Under the pieces are notes generated by a model, which was not told the DNA's origin, searched no databases, and worked only from the letters and a program-made list of their open reading frames with translations. DNA of 64,000 bases from Vibrio fortis (GTDB taxonomy: Bacteria > Pseudomonadota > Gammaproteobacteria > Enterobacterales > Vibrionaceae): NCBI RefSeq assembly GCF_000695685.1, contig NZ_JFFR01000002.1, positions 558,001-622,000 on the forward strand, written 5' to 3'. Position numbers and translations under genes: made by a program. Position 1 is the first letter of the stretch. The number at the start of each line of letters is the position of its first letter. Shown one piece after another: positions 8,087-17,594 of this stretch.

Positions 8087-9064
8087 ATGAAAAACAGAGT
8101 TGTAATTCAAACGCTGAGCTTTGTGACTCTCCTTTATAGTGTGCCTAGCTTTTCTAGCGATGAATATGGACCGCTATTGAGCTATGTCCAATCCCCTATG
8201 CATTCGACTCGTCACACTCCAACCCTACGTTCAGGCTTCCCTATTGATGATGGTGACATTGAACTTTTCGCCAGCTTTACTGCCGCGAGTATCTGGGCCA
8301 ACTCCCACGATTATCATCTCGACTACTATCAAAACCAGCTTCATACCGGGCTTCGTTGGCAGGTGAACAGCAAGTGGCAGTTTGAGCTCAATTACCGCTG
8401 GCTTTACGCTGGCAACAACCATCTAGATAGTCTGATTATCGATTTTCATGATTTCTTTAGCATTGACCAAGCAGGGCGAGATCAGAAGAATAAACACGAA
8501 TTCGACATTTATGCGCCACAGCATGGTGTCAACGTCTCCGACTTCTCTGGAGATACGTTGACCAGCGCATTTACGCTATATAGCCAATACCAATTTATCA
8601 ACACCCAATCACATGGCTTGTCGCTGGGCGTCGCTCTATATAGAAACAACGTTAACAACGGTATCTTTGAAGGGGAAAGCTTTGAACAGAGTGCGCAGTT
8701 AAATTACAGCTATGCATTTACGGATCAGAGTATCTACTCCTCTATCGCAATCACACACCAATCCGATTACGAACGAAAGAATGATTTCCCGCATAAAAGT
8801 ACCCTGCTCGCTTTTATGGCAGGTTATCGTTTGGAACTACTAACCAACCATGAGCTTCATTTAGAATATCGACTTTATGAAGGCGCAGAGAATGGCTCTA
8901 CAGAATTTTCAGAGCCAGCCAACGAAATTCTGTTCGGTTACCGCTATAAACTGCCCTTTGGCGCAGTGGAGCTATCCATTATTGAAAACGTCATCAACAT
9001 GGACAACTCAACCGATGTTGGCTTTCAGATAGCTTATCGTCATCGAATTAGAGGCAGCGAATAA
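8087..9064 (+). CDS. DUF3187-type outer-membrane-like protein
   Basis: A 325-residue exported protein. It begins with a signal peptide (MKNRVVIQTLSFVTLLYSVP, cleaved near SFSS) and continues with many short amphipathic strands ending in aromatic residues (WQVNSKWQFELNYRWLYAG, LHLEYRLYEG, ILFGYRYKLPFG). That is the usual look of a small outer-membrane beta barrel, and the protein matches the DUF3187 family seen in vibrios as I remember it. The ATG at 8087 has a GGGGGTGGGA stretch directly upstream; an in-frame TTG 12 bases earlier is less likely. It stands alone, divergent from thrS. No transport substrate can be inferred. Confidence 0.75.
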   Translation: MKNRVVIQTLSFVTLLYSVPSFSSDEYGPLLSYVQSPMHSTRHTPTLRSGFPIDDGDIELFASFTAASIWANSHDYHLDYYQNQLHTGLRWQVNSKWQFELNYRWLYAGNNHLDSLIIDFHDFFSIDQAGRDQKNKHEFDIYAPQHGVNVSDFSGDTLTSAFTLYSQYQFINTQSHGLSLGVALYRNNVNNGIFEGESFEQSAQLNYSYAFTDQSIYSSIAITHQSDYERKNDFPHKSTLLAFMAGYRLELLTNHELHLEYRLYEGAENGSTEFSEPANEILFGYRYKLPFGAVELSIIENVINMDNSTDVGFQIAYRHRIRGSE

Positions 9065-9105
9065 TTTGCTCAGTAGAGCGCACCAATTCACTTGAATGCA
9101 CCAGA

Positions 9106-9135
9106 TACAAATAAGCCGCGCATAAACACGGCTTA
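9106..9135 (-). terminator. probable terminator of the Spo0M-like gene
   Basis: TAAGCCG and CGGCTTA pair over a 10-base loop. On the minus strand the stem is followed by a T-rich tail (TTTGTATC). It lies between two converging genes and could act on both. Confidence 0.5.
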
Positions 9136-9167
9136 CTCTTGCTTAGTGACGACATAAAGCTATTTAT

Positions 9168-9911
9168 TTATGAGTTCATGATACGAGAAACAGCAGCATT
9201 GATATCACTATCAGACGCATTGATTGGCAGGCTAAATGAGATGTATTGATCACCACGGAAACTTAATGAACGATCAATTTCAGCTAGGCAATGAACCGTA
9301 TTACCATTCACGATAAATGAAAGCTCAATCTCTTTGTTATTGATGAAACCACCGCTTCTAAATTCTATCTCTTGGTAGCAACCCGACACAGACGAGAAAG
9401 TGTTACCCTTTAGGTAGCCCTTTTCAACATCGGCTTTGACCATTGTCATACCTGCAGCCTCAACACCTTGAATGATCTTCTCAACTGTCGGCAAAGGTTT
9501 TACAACGATAAAGTCACGATCTTTAGGGTCAATCGCGAAGCCGATATCTAGGTTTGTTTCTACCCATACATGGCACTGGTTCATTTTCGCGTTAAGTGCC
9601 GTGATTGGCGTTTCATCATTCAGCTTTAAGCGAAATGGAACTTGCTTGGTCTCACCCGGTTGAATGGTGAATGGCTCTACTGCTTGAATTCTTCCTAAAG
9701 AAAAAGTCTCGTAACTCGTGCTGTCTTCCGTTTCCACTTTGACTTCAGTATTCAGTACCAAGTTAATCAAGTCGATCTGTTGCTCTACGTCACCACCGAG
9801 GATATGAACGTTGCCTGATAATTCACCACCTTGGAACACTTCAATATTATCCAAAACTGTGTCGACTTTCGCCGCACCTATACCCAACGAGGCTTTTAGC
9901 TTTTTAAACAT
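9168..9911 (-). CDS. Spo0M/SpoOM family (sporulation-control-like) protein
   Basis: A 247-residue soluble protein starting MFKKLKASLGIGAAKVDTVL, the typical opening of the Spo0M family, followed by GGELSGNVHILGGDVEQQID. The family has an arrestin-like beta-sandwich. In Bacillus it affects sporulation and cell division, but it is widespread in bacteria that do not sporulate, where the function is unclear. The later half has alternating strands (QEIEFRSGGF, KEIELSFIVNG). AGGGA precedes the ATG. Single gene, divergent from hutC. Confidence 0.85.
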   Translation of the reverse strand: MFKKLKASLGIGAAKVDTVLDNIEVFQGGELSGNVHILGGDVEQQIDLINLVLNTEVKVETEDSTSYETFSLGRIQAVEPFTIQPGETKQVPFRLKLNDETPITALNAKMNQCHVWVETNLDIGFAIDPKDRDFIVVKPLPTVEKIIQGVEAAGMTMVKADVEKGYLKGNTFSSVSGCYQEIEFRSGGFINNKEIELSFIVNGNTVHCLAEIDRSLSFRGDQYISFSLPINASDSDINAAVSRIMNS

Positions 9912-10084
9912 ACTTTCCCTTTTTAGAATTATCGTTTTTGAATGACTTATTTGAATGCATTAGAGGTCTACCGACAAATTTGCTGTAGTTGGATGATATT
10001 AGCAAGTAATTTGCCCTATCCATGAGTCATCACACCACACATTTCGTGTAAATATTGTAATCGTTGGCAAATCAGGTACTCTAT

Positions 10085-10096
10085 TTGTATAGTCAA
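10085..10096 (+). promoter_or_regulatory. hutC: candidate HutC operator upstream of hutC
   Basis: TTGTATAGTCAA is an imperfect palindrome with two mismatches to the TTGTATATACAA pattern known for HutC-type repressors. It lies 14 bases before the hutC start, so it fits autorepression. Confidence 0.6.
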
Positions 10097-10109
10097 TTGA
10101 GGGTTAAGT

Positions 10110-10823
10110 ATGTCGAACGCGCCGTTATATTTGCAGATAAAGCAGTTTATTGATGACAAGATCTCTATGGGACACTGGCCACCCGGGCACAGAATTACCA
10201 CAGAATTAGAACTGACCAAACAGTTTAACGTCAGCCGAATGACGGTGAACAAGGCCATCAGAGATCTGGTAAGTGAAGGGAAATTAGCACGCAAGCCGCG
10301 TCTCGGTACTTTCGTCTGTGAACCGACAGAAAAAGCCCAGTCTCCACTACTCGACATCAACAACATCGCTCAAGAGATACGTGAGCGTGGACAAGATCAT
10401 CGAAGCCAAGTGGTTAAACACCTGCAAATCAACGCAGATGAAAAGACCGCCATGCAATTGGGCGTAATGATTAATACACCCATTTTTTATAGCGAAATCA
10501 TCCACTTTTCTGACAACACACCGACGCAATTAGAGTGTCGCTGGGTGAACTCGGATATTGTTCCTAACTACCTTGATCAAGATTTTACTCACGCGACTCC
10601 GAATGAATATCTCTCAAACAACTGTCCACTGAGTGCCATAGAACACACAGTAGAGGCCATTGTACCGGAACATAAAGTTCAAGAGAGCCTAGAAATGGCA
10701 GCCAATGAGCCTTGCTTACTACTCAATCGTCGCACTTGGAGTGCTGAACGCTTGGTGAGTTTTGCCCTGCTTTATCACCCTGGTTCTAAATACAAATTAA
10801 GCTCTAAGATACTGCTCGATTAA
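10110..10823 (+). CDS. hutC: histidine utilization repressor, GntR family
   Basis: A 237-residue GntR/HutC-type regulator. The N-terminal winged helix-turn-helix (LYLQIKQFIDDKI, then TELELTKQFNVSRMTVNKAI and GTFV) is followed by a UTRA ligand-binding domain (about residues 90-235). Family knowledge: urocanate, the first product of histidine breakdown, releases HutC from DNA. It lies directly upstream of hutI in the same direction, 111 bp away. HutC-like palindromes occur before both genes, supporting control of itself and of the hutIGUH operon. The ATG has GAGGG seven bases upstream. Confidence 0.95.
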   Translation: MSNAPLYLQIKQFIDDKISMGHWPPGHRITTELELTKQFNVSRMTVNKAIRDLVSEGKLARKPRLGTFVCEPTEKAQSPLLDINNIAQEIRERGQDHRSQVVKHLQINADEKTAMQLGVMINTPIFYSEIIHFSDNTPTQLECRWVNSDIVPNYLDQDFTHATPNEYLSNNCPLSAIEHTVEAIVPEHKVQESLEMAANEPCLLLNRRTWSAERLVSFALLYHPGSKYKLSSKILLD

Positions 10824-10897
10824 AGCACATCATCCTGCTCATTGATCACAATTTTGCAACATCAACTTGATTAGTTAAGTACTTTAGCCTATTTATT

Positions 10898-10907
10898 TGT
10901 ATATACA
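10898..10907 (+). promoter_or_regulatory. hutI: HutC operator upstream of hutI
   Basis: TGTATATACA is a perfect 10-base palindrome in the centre of TTTGTATATACATTT, matching the core of known HutC operators. It is 27 bases before the hutI ATG. Confidence 0.75.
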
Positions 10908-10934
10908 TTTAAACAACCAAGGTTAACGATCGAA

Positions 10935-12173
10935 ATGGCGACAAACTTGATCCTTAAAAATGCAAGTATCTGTTCAATGGCAGTTGGGGAGCTCGGCTAC
11001 GCGCCGTCAACGCCTCAAGACATATTGGTCGTAGGTGGCAAAATTGCTCAAATTGTCCCATCAGAGTCAAACGCATTTGCCACACAAGAATCAATGTCAG
11101 ATCACCAGGTCGTTGACTGTTCAGGCAAGTTAGTAACACCAGGGTTAATCGACAGCCACACTCATCTAATTTACGCGGGCAATCGTGCTAATGAGTTTGA
11201 GATGAGACTCAAAGGCGCAGCTTATACTGACATTGCAGCGCAAGGCGGCGGAATCTTATCAACGGTTCGAGCGACACGTGCCGCGACTGAAGAAGAACTC
11301 ATTGAGCTAGCACTACCACGCCTTGATGGCCTGTTAAGTAGTGGCGTTACCACGGTTGAAGTTAAGTCCGGCTATGGTTTGACACTCGAAGACGAGTTAA
11401 AAATGCTCAGAGCGGCTAAGGCTTTGGAAAACTACCGTCGTGTACGCATCACAACCACCCTTTTGGCTGCACATACCGTTCCACCTGAGTTTAAAGACAA
11501 CGCCGATGAGTATGTCGACCTCATCTGTAACACTATCATCCCACGAGTCGCTGCGGAAAAGCTTGCAGATTCAGTCGATGTGTTTTGTGAGTCGATTGGC
11601 TTTACGTTGGAGCAAACCGAGCGCGTCTTTCAAGCGGCCATAAAGTATAGCTTGTCCATCAAGGGGCACACAGAACAGCTCTCCAATATGGGGGGCAGTG
11701 CCTTAGCGGCAAACTATGGGGCGACCTCTGTTGATCATATTGAATATCTCGACCTTGCCGGTGTAAAAGCACTAAGCGAAAACAATACCGTTGCAAGCCT
11801 GCTACCGGGAGCTTTCTACTTTTTAAAAGAGACTCAGCAGCCACCTATCGAACTATTGCGCGAACACAAGGTGCCTATGGCGATCGCGACCGACTTAAAC
11901 CCTGGGACTTCACCTTTTGCTGACCTCACTCTGATGATGAACATGAGTTGCACTCTCTTTGGTTTGACCCCGGAAGAGTCTTTAAGAGGCGTTACCTGCC
12001 ACGCAGCGCAAGCCATTGGCAAAGCTGGTTCACGTGGGAGAATTGTAGAAGGTTACGACGGAGATTTCACAATCTGGAACATTGAGCATCCAGCGGATCT
12101 TAGCTATCAGGTCGGTGTACCACGCCTATCTAAACGTATCGTTGCAGGAGAGCTATGCCATGACAGCTTCTAA
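10935..12173 (+). CDS. hutI: imidazolonepropionase
   Basis: A 412-residue metal-dependent amidohydrolase that opens the imidazolone ring to give N-formimino-L-glutamate. Visible landmarks are the metal-binding HTH in [32 protein letters not shown], the histidine of [11 protein letters not shown], and [12 protein letters not shown] with the metal-site Asp. Length and motifs match HutI throughout. It is the first gene of the hutI-G-U-H operon and overlaps hutG by 14 bases. Expression is likely induced by urocanate through HutC. Confidence 0.97.
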   Translation: MATNLILKNASICSMAVGELGYAPSTPQDILVVGGKIAQIVPSESNAFATQESMSDHQVVDCSGKLVTPGLIDSHTHLIYAGNRANEFEMRLKGAAYTDIAAQGGGILSTVRATRAATEEELIELALPRLDGLLSSGVTTVEVKSGYGLTLEDELKMLRAAKALENYRRVRITTTLLAAHTVPPEFKDNADEYVDLICNTIIPRVAAEKLADSVDVFCESIGFTLEQTERVFQAAIKYSLSIKGHTEQLSNMGGSALAANYGATSVDHIEYLDLAGVKALSENNTVASLLPGAFYFLKETQQPPIELLREHKVPMAIATDLNPGTSPFADLTLMMNMSCTLFGLTPEESLRGVTCHAAQAIGKAGSRGRIVEGYDGDFTIWNIEHPADLSYQVGVPRLSKRIVAGELCHDSF

Positions 12174-13155
12174 CCTAACCCAACACAATCATAATTGGAC
12201 AGGTCGTGATGACCTAGAAGACGGTGTAGATGGCAAGCGAGTTCACCACATCACGCAGGCCGTTGATTGCTTGAACATACCTTCTGAGCGAGGCATTGCG
12301 CTTATCGGTTTTGAGACTGACGCTGGCGTCGCACAAAACAAAGGACGCGTCGGAGCTAAGCAATCGCCGAACCTAATTCGCCAAGCACTCGCGAATATGG
12401 CATGGCATAACCAAGCGAATGTTTACGATCTCGGAAATGTAACCTGTGAAGGTGATGATCTCACCAACGCACAAGCGCAATGCGCTGAGGTAGTGACTCA
12501 AGCCCTAAAGGAAACACGCACCATCGTATTGGGCGGTGGGCATGAGATTGCTTGGTCATCATTTCAAGGGTTAGCCAATCACCTTGATCAGATATCACAA
12601 GATCAACCACCTCGTATTGGCATCATCAATTTCGATGCGCATTTCGATTTACGTGAACATGAAAGCGAGATCGCCGAAGTTAAACCAAGCTCAGGCACGC
12701 CATTCAATCAGATCCATCAATGGTGCCAAAAAAAAGGCTGGCCGTTTCACTACGCTTGTTTAGGTGTAAGCGCTGCGAGCAATACGCAAGCTCTGTTTAA
12801 AAAAGCAGACGCGCTCAATGTTTGGTATTTGAACGACCACCAGATCACCTACCCTAATCTGGTCGGTAACTTAGAAAAGCTGTCTGAATTTATCAAACAG
12901 TGTGACTACCTATATCTAACCATCGATCTTGATGTGTTCCCTGCGGCAACTGCACCCGGAGTCAGTGCTCCAGCAGCACGCGGAATCAGCTATGACAATC
13001 TCGCGCCGCTGTTAGAACTAGTACTTCAACACCCTGATAAATTGCTACTCGCTGACATTGCTGAGTACAACCCAAATTACGACATAGACCAACAGACGGC
13101 TCGACTTGCTGCGCGCCTATGTTGGGATATCGCCAACGCTATGGCAAACGCATAA
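12160..13155 (+). CDS. hutG: formimidoylglutamase
   Basis: A 331-residue arginase-family enzyme that hydrolyses N-formimino-L-glutamate to glutamate and formamide. The manganese ligands are in [21 protein letters not shown] and [10 protein letters not shown] chose the ATG at 12160: AGGAG sits nine bases upstream, and the start overlaps the end of hutI by 14 bases, implying coupled translation. An upstream in-frame start would extend deep into hutI and has no ribosome site. Confidence 0.95.
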   Translation: MTASNLTQHNHNWTGRDDLEDGVDGKRVHHITQAVDCLNIPSERGIALIGFETDAGVAQNKGRVGAKQSPNLIRQALANMAWHNQANVYDLGNVTCEGDDLTNAQAQCAEVVTQALKETRTIVLGGGHEIAWSSFQGLANHLDQISQDQPPRIGIINFDAHFDLREHESEIAEVKPSSGTPFNQIHQWCQKKGWPFHYACLGVSAASNTQALFKKADALNVWYLNDHQITYPNLVGNLEKLSEFIKQCDYLYLTIDLDVFPAATAPGVSAPAARGISYDNLAPLLELVLQHPDKLLLADIAEYNPNYDIDQQTARLAARLCWDIANAMANA

Positions 13156-13199
13156 CTTTAATAAAAACAAAAGATAACGTGAACATAAGGAAATCCAAC

Positions 13200-14894
13200 A
13201 TGACGGAACATCACAATAGCGACCCTCGCCTAGATACCTCACGTGAGATTCGCGCTCCGCATGGTACGACACTGCGTACTAAATCTTGGCTGACAGAAGC
13301 GCCACTACGCATGTTAATGAATAACCTAGACCCAGACGTAGCTGAACACCCTCACTCGCTGGTTGTTTATGGTGGTATTGGCCGCGCTGCTCGCGACTGG
13401 AAATGCTTCGATACTATTGTTGAAGTATTAGAGCGCCTAGAAGACGACCAAACCCTATTGGTACAGTCAGGCAAACCAGTGGGCGTTTTCCCAACTCACA
13501 AAGACGCACCACGTGTATTAATTGCCAACTCAAACATAGTTCCACACTGGGCAAACTGGGAGCACTTTAACGAGCTCGATAAACAAGGCTTGATGATGTA
13601 CGGCCAAATGACCGCAGGTAGCTGGATCTACATCGGCTCACAAGGCATCGTTCAGGGTACTTACGAAACCTTCGTTGCAATGGCTAAACAGCACTTCAAT
13701 GGTGACGCAAAAGGACGCTGGATCCTAACAGGCGGCCTTGGTGGCATGGGCGGCGCTCAACCTCTAGCGGCAACCATGGCAGGTTTCTCTATGATCGCGG
13801 TTGAGTGTGACGAATCTCGTATCGATTACCGTCTGCGTACTGGCTATGTAGACAAAAAAGCTACCAGCCTAGATGAAGCAATGGCGATCATTACAGAATC
13901 TGAAACACCAGTTTCTGTTGGCCTACTTGGCAACGCAGCGGATGTATTCCCTGAGCTTGTAGAACGTAACATCACACCGGATGCAGTAACAGACCAAACC
14001 TCTGCTCACGACCCACTCAATGGCTACCTCCCTCAAGGTTGGTCAATGGAAAAAGCAGCGGAAGAGCGCTTAGCCGATGAAGCGAAAGTAGTAAAAGCAG
14101 CGAAGCAATCTATGGCAATCCAAGTGCAAGCGATGCTAGATCTACAAGAACGCGGCGCAGCAACCGTGGACTATGGTAATAACATTCGTCAAATGGCACT
14201 GGAAGAAGGTGTAGAAAACGCATTCGATTTCCCAGGATTCGTTCCTCAATATATCCGTCCCCTTTTCTGTGAAGGTATTGGTCCATTCCGTTGGGCTGCA
14301 CTGTCTGGTGATCCAGAAGATATCTACAAAACTGACCAGAAAGTAAAAGAGCTGATTCCGGACAACCCACATCTTCACAACTGGCTAGATATGGCTCGTG
14401 AACGCATTCAATTCCAAGGTTTACCTGCTCGTATCTGTTGGGTTGGTTTGAAAGACCGTGAACGTTTAGGTCAGGCGTTCAACGAAATGGTTAAAAATGG
14501 CGAACTAAAAGCACCCGTCGTTATTGGTCGTGACCACCTAGATTCAGGCTCGGTAGCTAGTCCTAACCGTGAAACAGAAAGCATGATGGATGGCTCTGAC
14601 GCTGTATCAGATTGGCCACTACTCAACGCTCTGCTGAATACCGCGGGCGGCGCAACTTGGGTGTCTCTACACCACGGTGGTGGTGTAGGTATGGGCTTCT
14701 CCCAGCACTCAGGTATGGTGATCTGTTGTGATGGTAGTGATGATGCGTCTCGTCGTATTGCCCGCGTACTGCATAACGACCCAGCAACCGGCGTAATGCG
14801 ACACGCTGATGCAGGCTACGATATTGCTAAGCAGTGCGCGAAAGACCAAAAACTAGACCTACCGATGCTAAACGCTGAACTACGTAAGCTTTAA
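13200..14894 (+). CDS. hutU: urocanate hydratase
   Basis: A 564-residue urocanase using tightly bound NAD+ to turn urocanate into imidazolonepropionate. Clear marks are the NAD-binding glycine stretch [33 protein letters not shown], the active-site cysteine region [13 protein letters not shown] and [17 protein letters not shown]. The ATG at 13200 follows AAGGA by eight bases; upstream in-frame codons lie inside hutG. It lies 44 bp after hutG and 14 bp before hutH. Confidence 0.98.
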   Translation: MTEHHNSDPRLDTSREIRAPHGTTLRTKSWLTEAPLRMLMNNLDPDVAEHPHSLVVYGGIGRAARDWKCFDTIVEVLERLEDDQTLLVQSGKPVGVFPTHKDAPRVLIANSNIVPHWANWEHFNELDKQGLMMYGQMTAGSWIYIGSQGIVQGTYETFVAMAKQHFNGDAKGRWILTGGLGGMGGAQPLAATMAGFSMIAVECDESRIDYRLRTGYVDKKATSLDEAMAIITESETPVSVGLLGNAADVFPELVERNITPDAVTDQTSAHDPLNGYLPQGWSMEKAAEERLADEAKVVKAAKQSMAIQVQAMLDLQERGAATVDYGNNIRQMALEEGVENAFDFPGFVPQYIRPLFCEGIGPFRWAALSGDPEDIYKTDQKVKELIPDNPHLHNWLDMARERIQFQGLPARICWVGLKDRERLGQAFNEMVKNGELKAPVVIGRDHLDSGSVASPNRETESMMDGSDAVSDWPLLNALLNTAGGATWVSLHHGGGVGMGFSQHSGMVICCDGSDDASRRIARVLHNDPATGVMRHADAGYDIAKQCAKDQKLDLPMLNAELRKL

Positions 14895-14908
14895 GAGTGA
14901 GAGAAGAT

Positions 14909-16441
14909 ATGTTGAACCTATTACTGAAACCAGGACAACTTGGCCTATCCGAGCTGCGTAAAATCAGCCGTAGCCCGGTGAACCTATCGTTGGATCCTGA
15001 AGCCATTCCTGATATCGAAGCAAGCACTCAGGTAGTTGAACAAGTGATCGCCGAAGATCGCACCGTGTATGGCATCAACACTGGTTTTGGCTTACTCGCA
15101 AACACCAAAATCGCACCTGAAGATTTAGAAGTACTACAGAAAAGTATCGTGCTTTCTCATGCTGCTGGTATCGGCAAGTTCATGTCTGACGAGACCGTTC
15201 GTCTAATGATGGTGCTAAAGATCAACAGCCTGTCACGTGGCTACTCGGGTATTCGCCTTAAGGTCATCAACGCCCTGATCGACCTAGTGAACGCACAAGT
15301 CTATCCTTGTGTGCCACAAAAAGGCTCTGTAGGTGCATCTGGCGACTTAGCACCCCTTGCTCATATGAGTACGGTTCTATTGGGTGAAGGTCAAGCACGT
15401 CACAATGGCAAGATCATCACGGGTCTAGAAGCGATGCAAATTGCAGGACTTGAGCCAATTACCCTAGCGCCAAAAGAGGGTCTAGCGCTACTCAACGGCA
15501 CTCAAGCTTCGACAGCATTCGCGTTAGAAGGCTTGTTTGCGGCAGAAGATCTATTCGCTTCCGCAACAGTATGTGGTGCGATGTCAGTAGAAGCAGCGCT
15601 TGGAAGCCGTCGACCGTTTGACCCTCGAATCCACCGCGTACGTGGTCATCGTGGCCAGATGGACGCCGCATTGGCTTACCGTCACCTACTTGATCAAACC
15701 AGTGAAATTGGTGAGTCTCATACCTGCTGTGAAAAGGTTCAAGACCCGTATTCACTGCGTTGTCAGCCTCAAGTGATGGGCGCTTGTTTGCAACAAATCC
15801 GCAATGCAGCGGATATCCTAAAGATCGAAGCAAACTCTGTGTCTGATAACCCGTTAGTGTTTGCGGACGATGGCGACATCATTTCTGGCGGTAACTTCCA
15901 CGCGGAACCTGTCGCTATGGCCGCAGATAACTTAGCGCTAGCAATTGCTGAGATTGGCAGTCTGTCTGAACGCCGCATGGCGCTATTGATTGACAGTGCA
16001 TTGAGCAAACTACCTCCATTCTTGGTCGACAACGGTGGTGTAAACTCAGGCTTTATGATTGCTCAAGTAACATCGGCAGCGCTAGCAAGTGAAAACAAAA
16101 CGCTCGCGCACCCTGCTTCGGTTGATAGCTTACCAACATCAGCAAACCAAGAAGACCACGTTTCTATGGCGACATTCGCAGGCCGCCGCTTGCGTGACAT
16201 GGCCGAAAACACCCGTGGCATTCTTGCCGTTGAGTATTTGTCAGCAGCGCAAGGGCTTGATTTCCGAGCGCCAAACAAGTCTTCAGCTAGAGTAGAAGAA
16301 GCGAAGCAAATCCTGCGAGAGAAAGTCAGCTTTTACGACAAAGACCGCTATTTCGCGCCAGACATCGAACAAGCTAACTTGCTGCTTAAGCTTTCAGTAC
16401 ACAACCATCTAATGCCAGACGGTATTCTATGTAGCTTCTAA
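14909..16441 (+). CDS. hutH: histidine ammonia-lyase
   Basis: A 510-residue lyase that removes ammonia from histidine to give urocanate, the first step of the pathway and the source of the HutC inducer. The Ala-Ser-Gly that forms the MIO cofactor is present in [16 protein letters not shown]. Other marks are [26 protein letters not shown] and QEDHVSM. The ATG at 14909 has GAGAAG upstream; a GTG four codons earlier is less likely. Last gene of the operon. Confidence 0.98.
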   Translation: MLNLLLKPGQLGLSELRKISRSPVNLSLDPEAIPDIEASTQVVEQVIAEDRTVYGINTGFGLLANTKIAPEDLEVLQKSIVLSHAAGIGKFMSDETVRLMMVLKINSLSRGYSGIRLKVINALIDLVNAQVYPCVPQKGSVGASGDLAPLAHMSTVLLGEGQARHNGKIITGLEAMQIAGLEPITLAPKEGLALLNGTQASTAFALEGLFAAEDLFASATVCGAMSVEAALGSRRPFDPRIHRVRGHRGQMDAALAYRHLLDQTSEIGESHTCCEKVQDPYSLRCQPQVMGACLQQIRNAADILKIEANSVSDNPLVFADDGDIISGGNFHAEPVAMAADNLALAIAEIGSLSERRMALLIDSALSKLPPFLVDNGGVNSGFMIAQVTSAALASENKTLAHPASVDSLPTSANQEDHVSMATFAGRRLRDMAENTRGILAVEYLSAAQGLDFRAPNKSSARVEEAKQILREKVSFYDKDRYFAPDIEQANLLLKLSVHNHLMPDGILCSF

Positions 16442-16486
16442 GTAGCAATATTCTACGTTAAGGATATCTCTGCTTAACCGACTAAA

Positions 16487-16519
16487 CCTGCACTTCATAA
16501 TTCAAATTTGAAGTGCAGG
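16487..16519 (+). repeat. hutH: strong inverted repeat after the hut operon
   Basis: CCTGCACTTCA and TGAAGTGCAGG form a perfect 11 bp stem 45 bases after hutH. A second palindrome (TTCAAATTTGAA) overlaps its loop and right arm, so two folds compete. There is no T run, so it is not a classic intrinsic terminator; it could mark the mRNA 3' end or be a protein site. Confidence 0.7.
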
Positions 16520-16708
16520 CATCGCTGATTAAACCGCTCACCTTTCCAAACTGCTCCTATTATTTACACCGCCAATATTCCAACCAAGATCACATAACAC
16601 TCGCGTTACCACTCTGTAGCATATGAACACAGTCACTAACTGGATAGACCATTAGATTCGAATTAGTCCGTTATAATCGCCGCAGTTTTGATAATGAATA
16701 GCGGTATT

Positions 16709-17434
16709 ATGTTTCTGACACCATACGTTTCTACTGAAGAAAACAAATTTCAATTCACTCGTGAACAAGCTAGCCACTTCGCAAAAAAGGTTGCTGGTGA
16801 TTTCAACCCAATTCACGATGAAGACAACAAGCGCTTCTGTGTACCTGGCGACCTGCTATTTGCGGTTCTACTGCAAAAGCAAGGCATCAGCCAAAAGATG
16901 CGTTTTGATTTTTCAGGCATGGTAAGCGATGGCATTGCATTGGATGTAGAAAACAAGTGCGATAAAGAAAGTGCTGTTGTTGATGAGAAAGGCAAAGAGT
17001 ACCTACACATGACATGTGAAGGTGAAACAAGCCAAGATCAAGCATTCATCGAACATGTCGTGACTAACTACGTTCAATTCTCAGGTATGAACTTCCCGCA
17101 CATCATGGTTCCTCTTATGGAAGAACAACAAATGATGATCAACTGCCAGCGTCCACTGGTTATCTATGAAAGCATGGAAGTAGAGTTTTCTCGTATCGAC
17201 CTAACTCACCCAGAAGTTGAGTTCTCTGGCGCAACATTCGATGTTGAAGGCAAGCGTGGTGTTGTAACTCTTAACTTCGATTTTAAAGAAGATGGTGAGA
17301 TCGTAGGTAAAGGCGTTAAACGCATGGTAGCAAGTGGCCTTAAGCCATACGACCAAGCGTCAGTTGACGACCTAGTAAACCGCTTCAACGAGCGCAAAGA
17401 TATGTTTCTAGCACAGTTCGCTGCAGCCGCTTAA
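16709..17434 (+). CDS. DUF3581 family protein with MaoC-like motif
   Basis: A 241-residue protein of a family (DUF3581) common in vibrios, with no characterised function known to me. Near the N-terminus it carries KKVAGDFNPIHDED followed by PGDLLFAVLL. This closely resembles the hydratase signature of MaoC/hot-dog (R)-enoyl hydratases (GDxNPIHxD followed by PG). Inference: a two-hot-dog fold acting on, or binding, acyl thioesters. The ATG at 16709 gives the usual MFLTPYVSTE start; upstream TTG and ATG codons have no ribosome site. Single gene with its own terminator. Confidence 0.85.
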   Translation: MFLTPYVSTEENKFQFTREQASHFAKKVAGDFNPIHDEDNKRFCVPGDLLFAVLLQKQGISQKMRFDFSGMVSDGIALDVENKCDKESAVVDEKGKEYLHMTCEGETSQDQAFIEHVVTNYVQFSGMNFPHIMVPLMEEQQMMINCQRPLVIYESMEVEFSRIDLTHPEVEFSGATFDVEGKRGVVTLNFDFKEDGEIVGKGVKRMVASGLKPYDQASVDDLVNRFNERKDMFLAQFAAAA

Positions 17435-17476
17435 TCGCTAAACAGCTCTTTAGCGCAAAGCGATAGCAAAAATTAT

Positions 17477-17507
17477 AAAGCCCAGCTTGAGATAAGCTGG
17501 GCTTTTT
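17477..17507 (+). terminator. terminator of the DUF3581 gene
   Basis: AAAGCCCAGCTT and AAGCTGGGCTTTTT form a 12 bp stem around GAGAT with a T run. Confidence 0.92.
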
Positions 17508-17547
17508 GATGTCTGCAACTTAATGATTGACTTATAAAGTTTAAACT

Positions 17548-17575
17548 AAAAGAGCTTCACACTGTGAAGCTCTTT
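17548..17575 (-). terminator. terminator of the serine protease gene
   Basis: AAAGAGCTTCACA and TGTGAAGCTCTTT form a 12-13 bp stem; read on the minus strand a TTTTAGTTT tail follows. It lies 20 bases after the protease stop. Confidence 0.85.
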
Positions 17576-17594
17576 AAATCAAAACATTGGGAAA

